From an uncultured Clostridia bacterium (lineage in GTDB: Bacteria > Bacillota > Clostridia > Monoglobales > Monoglobaceae), in assembly GCA_910580105.1 (NCBI GenBank), contig CAJTWN010000009.1:8583-72582 (forward strand): DNA of 64,000 nt, given 5' to 3'. Below, one piece after another: positions 8,042-17,115 of this stretch. The position numbers were made by a program, and so were the translations under genes. Position 1 is the first letter of the stretch; each line of letters opens with the position of its first letter. Under the pieces are notes generated by a model that ran no database searches, had not been told where the DNA came from, and saw nothing but the letters and a program-made list of their open reading frames with translations.

Positions 8042-11000
8042 TTAATTCATCGAGTAAATATCAATGTCATCAAAGCACAAAACGCCTTTCCAGCCTACGG
8101 TCAGCTTATACACGTTTGCTGCGGCGGTATTTTTAAACCCAAATGTGGTTGTACCGTCCACAAACGGCGTTAAATTCTCCAGCGTATTCCCCTGATACAG
8201 TTCAAACGTCTTCTGTGCAAAGTCAATTACAGCCCGGACATATACCCAATCTGTGCTGTACGGGAAGGTTACATCGGTCTGCGCCGGATCATTTGTAAGG
8301 GTGCCATAGGTCTGCGCCGCCTTTAACTGCGGGATACGGCTGCTGGCAAAATAGAGTTCAAAAATCTCTGCCCCCGCTGCATCCAAAAGTTTAAGGGAAA
8401 CGGGATCATCGGTGGTGTCCACCCGCTTTATCCGCATATCGCAATAAAGCAGCTTGCCGCTTTCCACCGCCGGCGCCGGTGTTGCCGTGCCGTCCGCATC
8501 ATGGGTATCAATGGTCATCTCGATGGGAATCTGTGATTTTCTTGACCCTGCAATATAGCTCGACTGATTGACCGAGTCACCACTTTTAATGGTATAGAAA
8601 TTTGCAGTTTTCGTGGTATTCTGATTCCAGACAATGTAATCATCATTTGCCAGGTTCGGAACATTGATCACCGTATTGCTTACATTCACTGCATTATCAA
8701 AATTCTGGGTGACAAATCTTTGGCTTACCGTTCCGGTTTCCCCTTCATCGCCTCCGCCGCCGGTTCCCGGCGTTACAGAATAAACATTTACATCATCAAA
8801 GCCCAGGACGCCTTTGATTCCTGTTGTCATCTTATACAGATTGGCAGCCCCGGAATTCTTAAATGCAAAGGTATCAACACCATTCACAAAGGGCGCCAAG
8901 GTATCCAGCGTTGCACCCTGGTACAGCCCGAATGTCTTATCATTGAAATTGAGAATGGCACGGATGTATACCCAATCGGTACTGTACGGGAAGGTTACAT
9001 CGGTCTGCGTCGGGTCGTTTGTAAGGGTGCCATAGGTCTGCGCCGCCTTTAACTGCGGAATGCGGCCGCTGGCAAAACTCAGTTCAAAAATCTCCGCTCC
9101 TGCCGAATCCATCAGCTTAAAGGAAACCGGATCATCGGTGGTGTCCACCCTTCTCAGGCGCATATCATAATAGATCAGTTTATCGCCGTCAAGCGCAGGC
9201 GCCGGAACTGCATCACCGCTCGCGTTATGGGTATCAAGGGTCATCTCGATGGGAATCTGTGACTTTCTTGATCCCATAATATAATTAGACGGATTTCCGG
9301 AATCTCCGCTCTTAATCGTATAGAAATTTGCGGTTCTTGTGGTGTTCTGATTCCAGACAATATAATCATTATTTGCCAAATTCGGAACGTGCATCACTGT
9401 ATTGCTCACACTTGTTACATTGTCAAAATTCTGTGCCGCAAAATGCCGGTTGATGGTTCCTGCACCGATATTTCCGGTAACTTCTGTTGGCAGCTGGACA
9501 TCGCCGCCCGTCTGTTCCTGATCAACAATATATACTGCAACATCGTCAAAGCCAAGAGAACCCTTTACTCCTGTTGTTAACTTATACAAATCAGCGGCGC
9601 TGGTGTTTTTAAATGAAAACGTTTGGGTTCCCGTCACAAAGGGCATCATGGTATCCTGCGTTGCTCCCTGATAGAGTTCAAAGGTTTTATCTGTGAAGTT
9701 GAGAATTGCACGGATATAAACCCAATCTTCGGTGAACGGATACGTCACATTGGTCTGGGCCGAATCGGCAGTTAATGTTCCGTATGTTTGATTTGTTTTC
9801 AGCTGTGGAATCATATTGGCTGAGAAGGAAAGCTCGAAAATCTCTGCCCCAGCTGAATCCAGCAGTTTAAAGGATACCGGGTCATCCGACAGGCTGACCC
9901 TTTTCAGCCGCATATCATAATAGACCAGCTTATCACTGCTCGTTACAGGCGCCGGGGTAGCGGTGCCGCTGGCATCGTGGGTATCAATCTTCATTTCGAT
10001 TGGGACCGCAGCCTTTCTGCTGCCAATCAAATGGGCAGAGCGGTTGATGCCATCCGTGTTGCGCAGCGCATAAAGACCGGATGTTTTCGTTGTATTCTGA
10101 TTCCAGATTACATAGTCATCGTTTGCAAGGTTTGGCGACTGAATCGTTTTCGGATCCGCATTCAGGAAGGTTGAATTCTTAAAATTCACCGCCAGATGAT
10201 GCTGGGTTATGGTGCCTGCCCCTACGTTTCCAACAACCTCCGTCGGCAGCTCTTCCTCTACCGGACCTGTGGATTCTTCCTTTCCATACACGCCGAATTC
10301 GTATATATTCAGGTTGTTGTCCGCCTGTCCCGCCTGTGTTACATAAAGCCGTACATAACGTGTTTTCACCGGCGCCACAAAACGGTCGGTAATATTATAG
10401 GTGTTGTCTGTAATGGTATCTTTGTCCGTCCATGTCTGTCCGTCAGCGCTGATCTGGAACTTAAAGTCCTTGGTATTTACCGAAGCCGCAAGTTTGGTGC
10501 CTCCATGCCGGACTACCCAGCGGTTTATCAGGTATTCTTCGCCCAAATCAACCGCAATGTATTTATCCCCGGCAGCTGTACTCTTCCATACCGTGGTATA
10601 GTCATCGTCCACAGCATTGGCGGCCGCATATCCGTCATCTGCACCGGAGCTTGTTACCGTCTTATTCTTAACAAGATTTATCCCCAAATCATCGTGGAGC
10701 TGTTGTTTGACATATGTTCCCCAGAAACTTGTTGGCGGATATGAATAAACCGCATCATTCTTCCAGTTTGCCGCATCCCCCAAAATTTTCGGTGAAGATG
10801 TGGGATGGAAACACCAGCCTGTCCAGTTGGCAAGATTCCCATAGGTCTCTTCATCGTTCATCCAAGCAAACAGCTCCGGAACCCACTTATCATGCCACAT
10901 GGACGTCCCCTGCGCATAATTGCCCATATTGGGGTCGTCCGGATCCCATCCGTTTTCGCCGATAAGCACCGGATATTTCTTTCTTGCATTGCCGATTGAC

Positions 11001-11794
11001 GCATCCCAATTTGCAGTTCTGCCTTTCCAGGGATATATATGGGTGTCGTATACAATACCATTCCCTGTTTTTGCACTGTTGTTTTCCGTTCCCTGGTCAA
11101 CCAGGTCATAATTTGACTCGCCGCCAATTCCCGACAGGCTGTATCCCCAATCAAGGCCGGCTGCAATAATGATATTCTTTGCCCCAAGGTCGCGGATCAT
11201 TTCCACCACCTGCTGATGCCCTGTAATATTGCTGCCATTGCCATTACGCCACACGTCCCACGAAACCGAATGGGGTTCGTTCAAAATACCAAACAAAACG
11301 GTGGGGTTATTCGCATACTTTGCCGCCGCCTCCTGCCAAAAGGTCAGATACTGCGGATTGTCAAAGCATTTATAATGGTGGAGGTCAAGAACGACATACT
11401 TTCCTGCCTCTGAAACCATTGATATTACAGAATCAATATAGTTTCGATAACTTTTTCCGCCGTCATTCACATAGGAATAACTGCCGTACCAGCCGGAAAC
11501 GCTGACAGGCAGGCGGATTAAATTGGCATCCCAATTCTCCATTGCTTCCTTTGTAGAACGTGTAATTCTCTCTACGCCCGGTGTGCCTGTCCACTCTGCT
11601 CCGGGAATATTCAGTCCCGTCAGCCGGACAACCGTATTCTCATCATCCGCCAATACAATTTTGTTTCCGCTTACCTTCAGCATACGGGACCGGTTTACGG
11701 TTCCGGTATCCGCAAATACGCTGAATCCCCATAGGCCTATCAACATCTGTACCGCCAGCACCAGTGCCAACATTTTCTTTTGTGTCATTCTCAT
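8042..11794 (-). CDS. Secreted GH5 glycoside hydrolase with CBM32 and three repeat modules
   Basis: The product is 1250 residues from the ATG at 11794, which has AAGGAGGGG six bases upstream. A signal peptide ends near VFADTG. Residues ~35-370 form a GH5 catalytic domain: LDLHHYKCFDN, the acid/base glutamate in GILNEPHS (~E173), YDTHIYPW, and the nucleophile in PVLIGENGWDP (~E281). Residues ~375-515 are an F5/8 type C (CBM32) domain (SSGADDGYAAANAVDDDYTT). Three copies of a ~230-residue module follow (starting near 520, 775 and 1020), each with PNLANDDYVIWNQNTT-like, PIEM.IDTHDA and FDD motifs. I do not recognise this module; it is beta-rich and probably binds glycan or surface (inference). 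GH5 enzymes cleave beta-glucans or mannans. The exact substrate is not determinable here. Confidence 0.85.
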   Translation of the reverse strand: MRMTQKKMLALVLAVQMLIGLWGFSVFADTGTVNRSRMLKVSGNKIVLADDENTVVRLTGLNIPGAEWTGTPGVERITRSTKEAMENWDANLIRLPVSVSGWYGSYSYVNDGGKSYRNYIDSVISMVSEAGKYVVLDLHHYKCFDNPQYLTFWQEAAAKYANNPTVLFGILNEPHSVSWDVWRNGNGSNITGHQQVVEMIRDLGAKNIIIAAGLDWGYSLSGIGGESNYDLVDQGTENNSAKTGNGIVYDTHIYPWKGRTANWDASIGNARKKYPVLIGENGWDPDDPNMGNYAQGTSMWHDKWVPELFAWMNDEETYGNLANWTGWCFHPTSSPKILGDAANWKNDAVYSYPPTSFWGTYVKQQLHDDLGINLVKNKTVTSSGADDGYAAANAVDDDYTTVWKSTAAGDKYIAVDLGEEYLINRWVVRHGGTKLAASVNTKDFKFQISADGQTWTDKDTITDNTYNITDRFVAPVKTRYVRLYVTQAGQADNNLNIYEFGVYGKEESTGPVEEELPTEVVGNVGAGTITQHHLAVNFKNSTFLNADPKTIQSPNLANDDYVIWNQNTTKTSGLYALRNTDGINRSAHLIGSRKAAVPIEMKIDTHDASGTATPAPVTSSDKLVYYDMRLKRVSLSDDPVSFKLLDSAGAEIFELSFSANMIPQLKTNQTYGTLTADSAQTNVTYPFTEDWVYIRAILNFTDKTFELYQGATQDTMMPFVTGTQTFSFKNTSAADLYKLTTGVKGSLGFDDVAVYIVDQEQTGGDVQLPTEVTGNIGAGTINRHFAAQNFDNVTSVSNTVMHVPNLANNDYIVWNQNTTRTANFYTIKSGDSGNPSNYIMGSRKSQIPIEMTLDTHNASGDAVPAPALDGDKLIYYDMRLRRVDTTDDPVSFKLMDSAGAEIFELSFASGRIPQLKAAQTYGTLTNDPTQTDVTFPYSTDWVYIRAILNFNDKTFGLYQGATLDTLAPFVNGVDTFAFKNSGAANLYKMTTGIKGVLGFDDVNVYSVTPGTGGGGDEGETGTVSQRFVTQNFDNAVNVSNTVINVPNLANDDYIVWNQNTTKTANFYTIKSGDSVNQSSYIAGSRKSQIPIEMTIDTHDADGTATPAPAVESGKLLYCDMRIKRVDTTDDPVSLKLLDAAGAEIFELYFASSRIPQLKAAQTYGTLTNDPAQTDVTFPYSTDWVYVRAVIDFAQKTFELYQGNTLENLTPFVDGTTTFGFKNTAAANVYKLTVGWKGVLCFDDIDIYSMN

Positions 11795-11839
11795 AATGCC
11801 CCTCCTTAATAATTTATTCTGGTATTTCCAGTTAATTCC

Positions 11840-11868
11840 ATGGTAGCAGATGACAATTTCGTTGTCAA
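11840..11868 (-). promoter_or_regulatory. Possible promoter of the GH5 gene
   Basis: On the minus strand TTGACA (11863-11868) lies 17 bp before TACCAT (11840-11845). The -35 is perfect but the -10 is weak, so this is tentative. The spacing to the start codon is short (~40 nt leader). Confidence 0.4.
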
Positions 11869-12137
11869 TAAGTTCCATCCGTTTCCTTTATTTAAAAAAA
11901 GGAATCTTTTTAAAAACCCCTATTTAATTTATCTATACTATATAAAAATTCCAGATTATTTTTGTATATTCATACAGACAAGCGCCATTATAATGTATTG
12001 ACAGTATAGATGACCATATGTTACGTTATTTTTGACAAAAATTTCAATCATCAAACCACAGAAAGGAGACCGTCCGATGGTTTAATTTGTCAACTATAAT
12101 CACACACAAATGAAAAAATTAAAAAAGGAGAAGAATT

Positions 12138-13991
12138 ATGAAAACGCAAAAAAGATTACTGAGTTTAATGTTGGTCGTTGCTTTGATGACAATTTTATTC
12201 GGCGCAATGACAACAACGGTCACAGGCTCTGCACAGAAACCCACATATTTTCGGGTTGATGTTGGTGAATTCTATTATGCAGTAATAACCGACAACAATG
12301 AATTAAAACTGAGCGGCTTTAGTTTTGTATTTGGCCTCGATAGACAGTATTATGGTTCCTTCGAAGATAATACGCCATTCGATCAGGATGTGGTTTCCAT
12401 CAGTAATGGACGTTATCTCAAAACGGATGGCTCCCTCTGGGAATTGACCGATTTCGCAACAAAATACTGCATTGAGAAGAGCGGCGTGGTTGAAGTAGGC
12501 CCTGGATATTATATTATGGATGACGGCACCATAGTAGGGAACTATCAGCTTCGGCCGCAGATTGATCCTGATGTAGTTCCCCCTGCCGGAAAAATGGTGG
12601 CATTTAGCAAAGCAACCGAAGTAAATGGATACCCATTTGAACTTCATTCCGGTACTGCAACTTGGGCGATTGCTGTCTGTACAGACGGCAGTGTCTGGAC
12701 ACAGGGCAGTTATGAAATTGAAATGCATGACCAATACGATTATGATGAAAATGGCAACTGGGTGGTAACATGGCAGGATGAAACGATAAATCCAATTGAA
12801 ACAGATTGGTATGAACGCACGATAACGGTGACGCCGCCGGTAAGTACAAACAAAGTTGTGCGGGATATATCCACAAGCATCTATACAAATCCACATACCA
12901 TGAGCATTGTCAACAACACACTCTATGGTGCAGGCCACGGAACAGACGGACAGCTGGGCTGGGGATTCTTTGGTTCAGCCTACAGTCCTGCCATGGCAGA
13001 AACTGCTCCTTATGGTACGATAGATAATGTACAAAAAGTTTCCGCAGGCAACCGGTTCACGCTTGCTCTGAAATCAGACGGCACTGTCTGGGCCTCCGGT
13101 TATAATGAAGAATATGGAACGTTGGGAAATGGCAACAAAGAGAATCAAAAAAGATTCGTGCAGGTGCAGGGACTCACAAATGTAATAGATATTGCGGCAG
13201 GCAAGCGGCATTCTTTGGCACTGAAGGCTGACGGCACCGTATGGGCGTGGGGCTCAAGCAGCAACGGCCAGCTCGGTCAGGGCAACCGCGTTCCCTGCAT
13301 GACGCCTGTCCAGGTAAAATCTCCGGACGGCTCTGGCTATCTCAATAATATAAGAAAGATTTCGGCCGGAAGTGACGCAAGTTATGCCATTACAAATGAC
13401 CACAAACTCTATGCCTGGGGAAATAACTATCATGGACAGCTTGGCGATGGTACAACCATTGAGCAGCTGCGTCCCGAACTCATCAATATCCAAAATGTAA
13501 AAGACATCGTAGCCGCACAGGATTTTGTAATTGCTGTTATGAATGACAGCGACGGCAGCCTGATGTCCTGGGGCCGGGATACCTATGGTTGTCTGGGCCA
13601 ATACAGTGTACTGGATACGACCGCCGTACAGCCCGGTTATGTTATGAAAGGCTATAATTCCAAACTGACCGGCATTGTCTCTGTTTCTGCCGGCGCAGAT
13701 CACTGTGCTGCAATTGACAAATACGGAAAGCTTTGGGTATGGGGCCGCAACAATGCGGGCCAGCTTGGCGAAGGCGGCACTGCCCCCAGAAACTATGCAG
13801 CCCATGCAAAAAATATAAACGGGAACGGAGATCTGTGTGATGTCATGAAGGTTTCCTGCGGTAAATGGTACACCATGGCAGTCCTTACAGATGGCACTGT
13901 TCTGGGCTTTGGCTCCAACGAAAGAGGTCAGTTGGGTGTTGGCACAATGGGCGGAGCAAACCGGCTGCTTCCTGTTGTGACACAGTTTTAA
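12138..13991 (+). CDS. Secreted RCC1-repeat beta-propeller protein
   Basis: This 617-residue protein has a signal peptide (MKTQKRLLSLMLVVALMTIL) and a good ribosome site (AAAAAAGGAG). The N-terminal third (~35-240) is unrecognised. From ~260 to the end there are seven RCC1 units, marked by GTDGQLG, YGTLGNG, SNGQLGQG, YHGQLGDG, YGCLGQ, NAGQLGEG and RGQLGVG, each paired with a VSAG..H..AL..DG.VW.WG pattern. Seven blades make one full propeller. Bacterial RCC1 proteins are usually extracellular or effector-like binding platforms; the ligand here is unknown. It sits among other exported glycan-related proteins and is followed by a clear terminator. Confidence 0.8.
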   Translation: MKTQKRLLSLMLVVALMTILFGAMTTTVTGSAQKPTYFRVDVGEFYYAVITDNNELKLSGFSFVFGLDRQYYGSFEDNTPFDQDVVSISNGRYLKTDGSLWELTDFATKYCIEKSGVVEVGPGYYIMDDGTIVGNYQLRPQIDPDVVPPAGKMVAFSKATEVNGYPFELHSGTATWAIAVCTDGSVWTQGSYEIEMHDQYDYDENGNWVVTWQDETINPIETDWYERTITVTPPVSTNKVVRDISTSIYTNPHTMSIVNNTLYGAGHGTDGQLGWGFFGSAYSPAMAETAPYGTIDNVQKVSAGNRFTLALKSDGTVWASGYNEEYGTLGNGNKENQKRFVQVQGLTNVIDIAAGKRHSLALKADGTVWAWGSSSNGQLGQGNRVPCMTPVQVKSPDGSGYLNNIRKISAGSDASYAITNDHKLYAWGNNYHGQLGDGTTIEQLRPELINIQNVKDIVAAQDFVIAVMNDSDGSLMSWGRDTYGCLGQYSVLDTTAVQPGYVMKGYNSKLTGIVSVSAGADHCAAIDKYGKLWVWGRNNAGQLGEGGTAPRNYAAHAKNINGNGDLCDVMKVSCGKWYTMAVLTDGTVLGFGSNERGQLGVGTMGGANRLLPVVTQF

Positions 13992-14101
13992 GGTCTGCGC
14001 ATCAAGGCCGTCTTTTGAATGATGGTTTGTGCATTTCTCTGATGGAGACACACGGACTTTTTCTTGAAAAAAGCAAGGGCTTATGACAACGCATTCTGTT
14101 T

Positions 14102-14135
14102 ACAGACAGCCGCATCCGGGCGGCTGTCTGTTTTT
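14102..14135 (+). terminator. Terminator after the RCC1 gene
   Basis: A perfect 12-bp stem (14102-14113 with 14120-14131) is followed by TTTTT. Between here and 14336 an inverted pair GGTGCGAA/TTCGCACC (about 14240-14284) remains unexplained. Confidence 0.85.
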
Positions 14136-14336
14136 ATCTGTCTGTTCCTGTGTTCTATGAACGCCCTCTTCTTTTTTGTATTTCAATTCACCACTCTAAA
14201 CTCTTGCTGTGTTTTCTTTTTTCATGTTTTACCCGTCCGGTGCGAAGGACAGGCACCCGGAAATTCCACGGGAGATTCGCACCGCCTATTTTAGCATTAT
14301 GAAAAAAGATTTGTATGGCAAACATCTTTTTCCAAC

Positions 14337-14365
14337 TTGACTTTTGGCGAACAAGAATGTAAAAT
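14337..14365 (+). promoter_or_regulatory. CRISPR leader promoter
   Basis: TTGACT (14337-14342), a 17-bp spacer and TAAAAT (14360-14365) end about 36 bp before the first repeat. An AT-rich hairpin (AAATAGC...GCTATTT, ~14370-14399) lies between them and could attenuate array transcription. Confidence 0.6.
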
Positions 14366-14401
14366 GAAAAAAATAGCTCCTATTCATTGGCTATTTTTGC
14401 T

Positions 14402-15220
14402 GTCGCATTCTGTGCAGAATGCGTGGATTGAAATTTCTCCAATCATATCCAATGATTTCCCGGTTGCGTCGCATTCTGTGCAGAATGCGTGGATTGAAAT
14501 CTCTTACATATCCATGTATAACTGGTTTGCCCCCAGTCGCATTCTGTGCAGAACGCGTGGATTGAAATACCCGGAAGCACGCCGTTTGGAATTGGCGTTG
14601 GCGTCGCATTCTTTGCAAAACCTGTGAATTAAATTCGTAGGGGCGGCCCCGTGTGGCCGCCCGTTTTTCGCATCCTGCATAGAAGGCGTGGATTGAAATC
14701 TGTTTTGTTTTTGCTGCCACTTTGTAATATCCGGTCGCATTCTTTGCAGAACCCGTGGATTAAATTCGTAGGGGCGGCCCCGTGTGGCCGCCCGTTTTTC
14801 GCATCCTGCATAGAAGGCGTGGATTGAAATCTGTTTTGTTTTTGCTGCCACTTTGTAATATCCGGTCGCATTCTTTGCAGAACCCGTGGATTAAATTCGT
14901 AGGGGCGGCCCCGTGTGGCCGCCCGTTTTTCGCATCCTGCATAGAAGGCGCGGATTGAAATGTGCAATCATGGCGCGATGCGCCATGGCTGTGCGGTCTC
15001 CTCCTATGCAGAACCTGTGAATTGAATTCGTAGGGGCGGCCCCATGTGGCCGCCCGTTTTCCGCATTCTGCATAGAAGGCGTGGATTGAAATATATTTTG
15101 TTTTTGCTGCCACTTTGTAATATCCGGTCGCATTCTGTGCAGAACCCGTGGATTAAATTCGTAGGGGCGGCCCCGTGTGGCCGCCCGTTTTCCGCATCCT
15201 GCATAGAAGACGTGGATTTA
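14402..15220 (+). CRISPR. Degenerate type I-C-like CRISPR array, about 13 repeats
   Basis: The first three repeats (14402-14434, 14468-14500, 14536-14568) are 33 bp and near identical. They have a GCATTCTG..CAGAATGC palindrome and the 3' handle GTGGATTGAAAT typical of I-C repeats. Spacers between them are 33, 35 and 34 bp. From 14603 on, repeats alternate between two decayed types, GTCGCATTCTTTGCAGAACC...ATTAAAT and CGCATCCTGCATAGAAGGCG...TTGAAAT. The spacers there are copies of each other rather than unique. One recurrent spacer is a palindromic element related to the dispersed repeats of this genome. The last repeat (15191-15220) lacks its 3' end. No cas gene lies in the window, so activity would depend on cas genes elsewhere. 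The leader end is on the left, judged by promoter and repeat quality. Confidence 0.85.
14603..15220. repeat. 131-bp higher-order tandem repeat inside the CRISPR array
   Basis: Units start at 14603, 14734, 14865, ~14995 and 15127. Each unit is repeat type A, GGCGGCC-palindrome spacer, repeat type B, then a second spacer (TTTTGTTTTTGCTGCCACTT...). The third unit carries a different second spacer (~14962-14994) and the last is cut short. This is segmental duplication, not normal spacer acquisition. Confidence 0.8.
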
Positions 15221-15300
15221 TACCCCCACGGCGGTTGGCTTATGGGGAACTTTTTACATTCTATCTTTATTTTTATTGTTCACATTGTCCTTTTATCAAA

Positions 15301-15331
15301 AATAACCGCGGATTCTCCGTCCGCGGTTATT
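15301..15331. terminator. Terminator of the ABC exporter operon
   Basis: AATAACCGCGGA (15301-15312) pairs perfectly with TCCGCGGTTATT (15320-15331), with T's on the right and A's on the left. It is bidirectional and ends the minus-strand operon six bases before its last stop codon. Confidence 0.85.
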
Positions 15332-15336
15332 TTTTG

Positions 15337-17115
15337 TTATTGAAACTGTGACCGATACAGCCCGGCATAGATTCCACCGCTCTGCATCAGCTGTGTATGG
15401 TTCCCCTGTTCCGCAATATCCCCATCCTTCACCACAAGGATGGTATCTGCACTGCGGATGGTGGAAAGGCGGTGGGCAATGACAAAACAGGTTTTCCCTG
15501 CCATCAGGGTCCGCATGGCCTCCTGAATCCGCAGTTCGGTTCGCGTATCCACATTGGACGTAGCCTCATCAAGAATCAGCATCCGGGCATCCAGCAGCAT
15601 GGCGCGTGCAATGGTCAGAAGCTGTTTCTGCCCCTGGGAGATCCCCATTCCCCCGCCGTCCAAAACGGTATCATATCCCTGGGGCAGCCGCGAGATGAAG
15701 GAATGCACATGGGCTGCCTTTGCCGCCGCAATAACGTCTGCACGGGTCGCCCCCTTCTTGCCATAGGCAATATTATCATGCACCGTTCCGCTGAACAGCC
15801 ACGTATCCTGCAAGACCATGGCATAGGAAAGACGCAGGCTTCGGCGGGTCACCTGATCAATTTCTATCCCATCCAGCCGGATGGAACCGCTGTTTGGGTC
15901 ATAAAACCGCATCAGCAGATTGATAAGGGTGGTTTTCCCCGCTCCTGTCGGACCGACAATGGCAATCAGTTTCCCCGGTGCAGCGTGCAGGTTCAGGTCA
16001 TGGATCACAATTTTATCCGGCAGATAACCAAAGCGGACATGGGTCATCTCCACATCCCCCCGTACCTCTTCCAGCTCTGCCGCACCCGGCGCATCTGCCG
16101 GTTCCGGTTCCTCGTCAATCAGCCGGAACACCCGTTCTGCCGCCGCACAGGCAGACTGCAATTCACTGACGATATTTGCAATCTCGTTGATCGGGCCGGA
16201 AAACTTGCGGGAGTACAAAACAAAAGAAGAAAGGGCGCCCAAACGCAGATGACCCAGCAAAAAGAGAACGGCGCCGAACATACTGACAAAGGCCAGGGAC
16301 AGGTTATTGATAAAGTTGACAGACGGCCCCGTCATGCTCCCATAGTAATCCGCACGATAATAGGCATCAACCGCCTCGTCATTCTTGGCATCAAAATGCT
16401 TGAGAAAATAGGCTTCCCGGTGATAGGCCTTGGCAGTTTTCTGTCCCGATATGACCTCCTCCACATAGCCGTTGAGTTCTCCCAGCTTTACAGACCGGCT
16501 GCGGAACAGCGGCCGCACCTTCCGGGTCATATACCGGGTAAAGAGAATGGACGCCGGCACCGTTACCACAAAGACCAGCACCAAAACCGGTGAAATACGC
16601 AGCATCATGGCAAAGGAGCCGACAACGGTGATCACACTGGTCGCAATCTGAAGCAGATCGTTGGACAGGGAAGCATTCACCGTGTCAATATCATAGGAAA
16701 TGCGGGACACAATGTCACCGGTCTGATGCCGGTCAAAGAACGAAACCGGCAGACGCGCCAATTTTTGAAACACATCTTCACGCATACGAAATACAACCTT
16801 CTGGCTGAGATGAATCATCAAAACAGACAGAACATAGGAAAGTATCGATGAAACAAGATAAAATCCCAGCATCCATCCGCAGTAATAAAAGACCAAAGGA
16901 AAGTCCACCTTCCCGGCTTCGACACCAATCGCATCAATTGCCCGGCCGGAAAGCGCCGGGCCAATCAATGCAAGTAGATTGCTGACAAGGGTCAGAAGGA
17001 GGGCTGCCGCCACCATCCCTTTATGCCTGCATAAATATCCCCAAAGCCGCCGCAAAACCTGTTTACGGTCTTTTGGTTTTTCAGGAAGCCCCCGTGGCTG
17101 TTTAGGCAACCTCAT
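15337..17115 (-). CDS. ABC exporter half-transporter, subunit 2
   Basis: The product is ~592 residues starting MRLPKQPRGL at 17115; the ATG lies inside the end of the preceding gene (14-bp overlap). An N-terminal six-helix ABC exporter domain (~30-330) is followed by an ATPase domain with Walker A GPTGAGKTT and Walker B MLILDEATS. The signature is ISQGQKQ rather than LSGGQ. It keeps the catalytic glutamate. With the neighbouring subunit, which has the opposite arrangement, this fits heterodimeric multidrug or lipid exporters of the LmrCD/BmrCD type, with one degenerate ATP site. It lies in the membrane and probably exports an amphipathic toxic compound; the substrate is not known. Confidence 0.88.
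   Translation of the reverse strand: MRLPKQPRGLPEKPKDRKQVLRRLWGYLCRHKGMVAAALLLTLVSNLLALIGPALSGRAIDAIGVEAGKVDFPLVFYYCGWMLGFYLVSSILSYVLSVLMIHLSQKVVFRMREDVFQKLARLPVSFFDRHQTGDIVSRISYDIDTVNASLSNDLLQIATSVITVVGSFAMMLRISPVLVLVFVVTVPASILFTRYMTRKVRPLFRSRSVKLGELNGYVEEVISGQKTAKAYHREAYFLKHFDAKNDEAVDAYYRADYYGSMTGPSVNFINNLSLAFVSMFGAVLFLLGHLRLGALSSFVLYSRKFSGPINEIANIVSELQSACAAAERVFRLIDEEPEPADAPGAAELEEVRGDVEMTHVRFGYLPDKIVIHDLNLHAAPGKLIAIVGPTGAGKTTLINLLMRFYDPNSGSIRLDGIEIDQVTRRSLRLSYAMVLQDTWLFSGTVHDNIAYGKKGATRADVIAAAKAAHVHSFISRLPQGYDTVLDGGGMGISQGQKQLLTIARAMLLDARMLILDEATSNVDTRTELRIQEAMRTLMAGKTCFVIAHRLSTIRSADTILVVKDGDIAEQGNHTQLMQSGGIYAGLYRSQFQ

Noticed and set aside
14240..14285. Cobalamin-like riboswitch fragment (GGTGCGAA...GCACC)
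   Set aside because: Only a short inverted repeat is present, without the rest of the conserved core and with no transporter gene downstream.
14391..15133. Overlapping minus-strand frames of 80-117 codons across the CRISPR array
   Set aside because: They are made of translated repeats (FNPRLLCRMRKTGGHTG-type), have no ribosome site and overlap each other in several frames.
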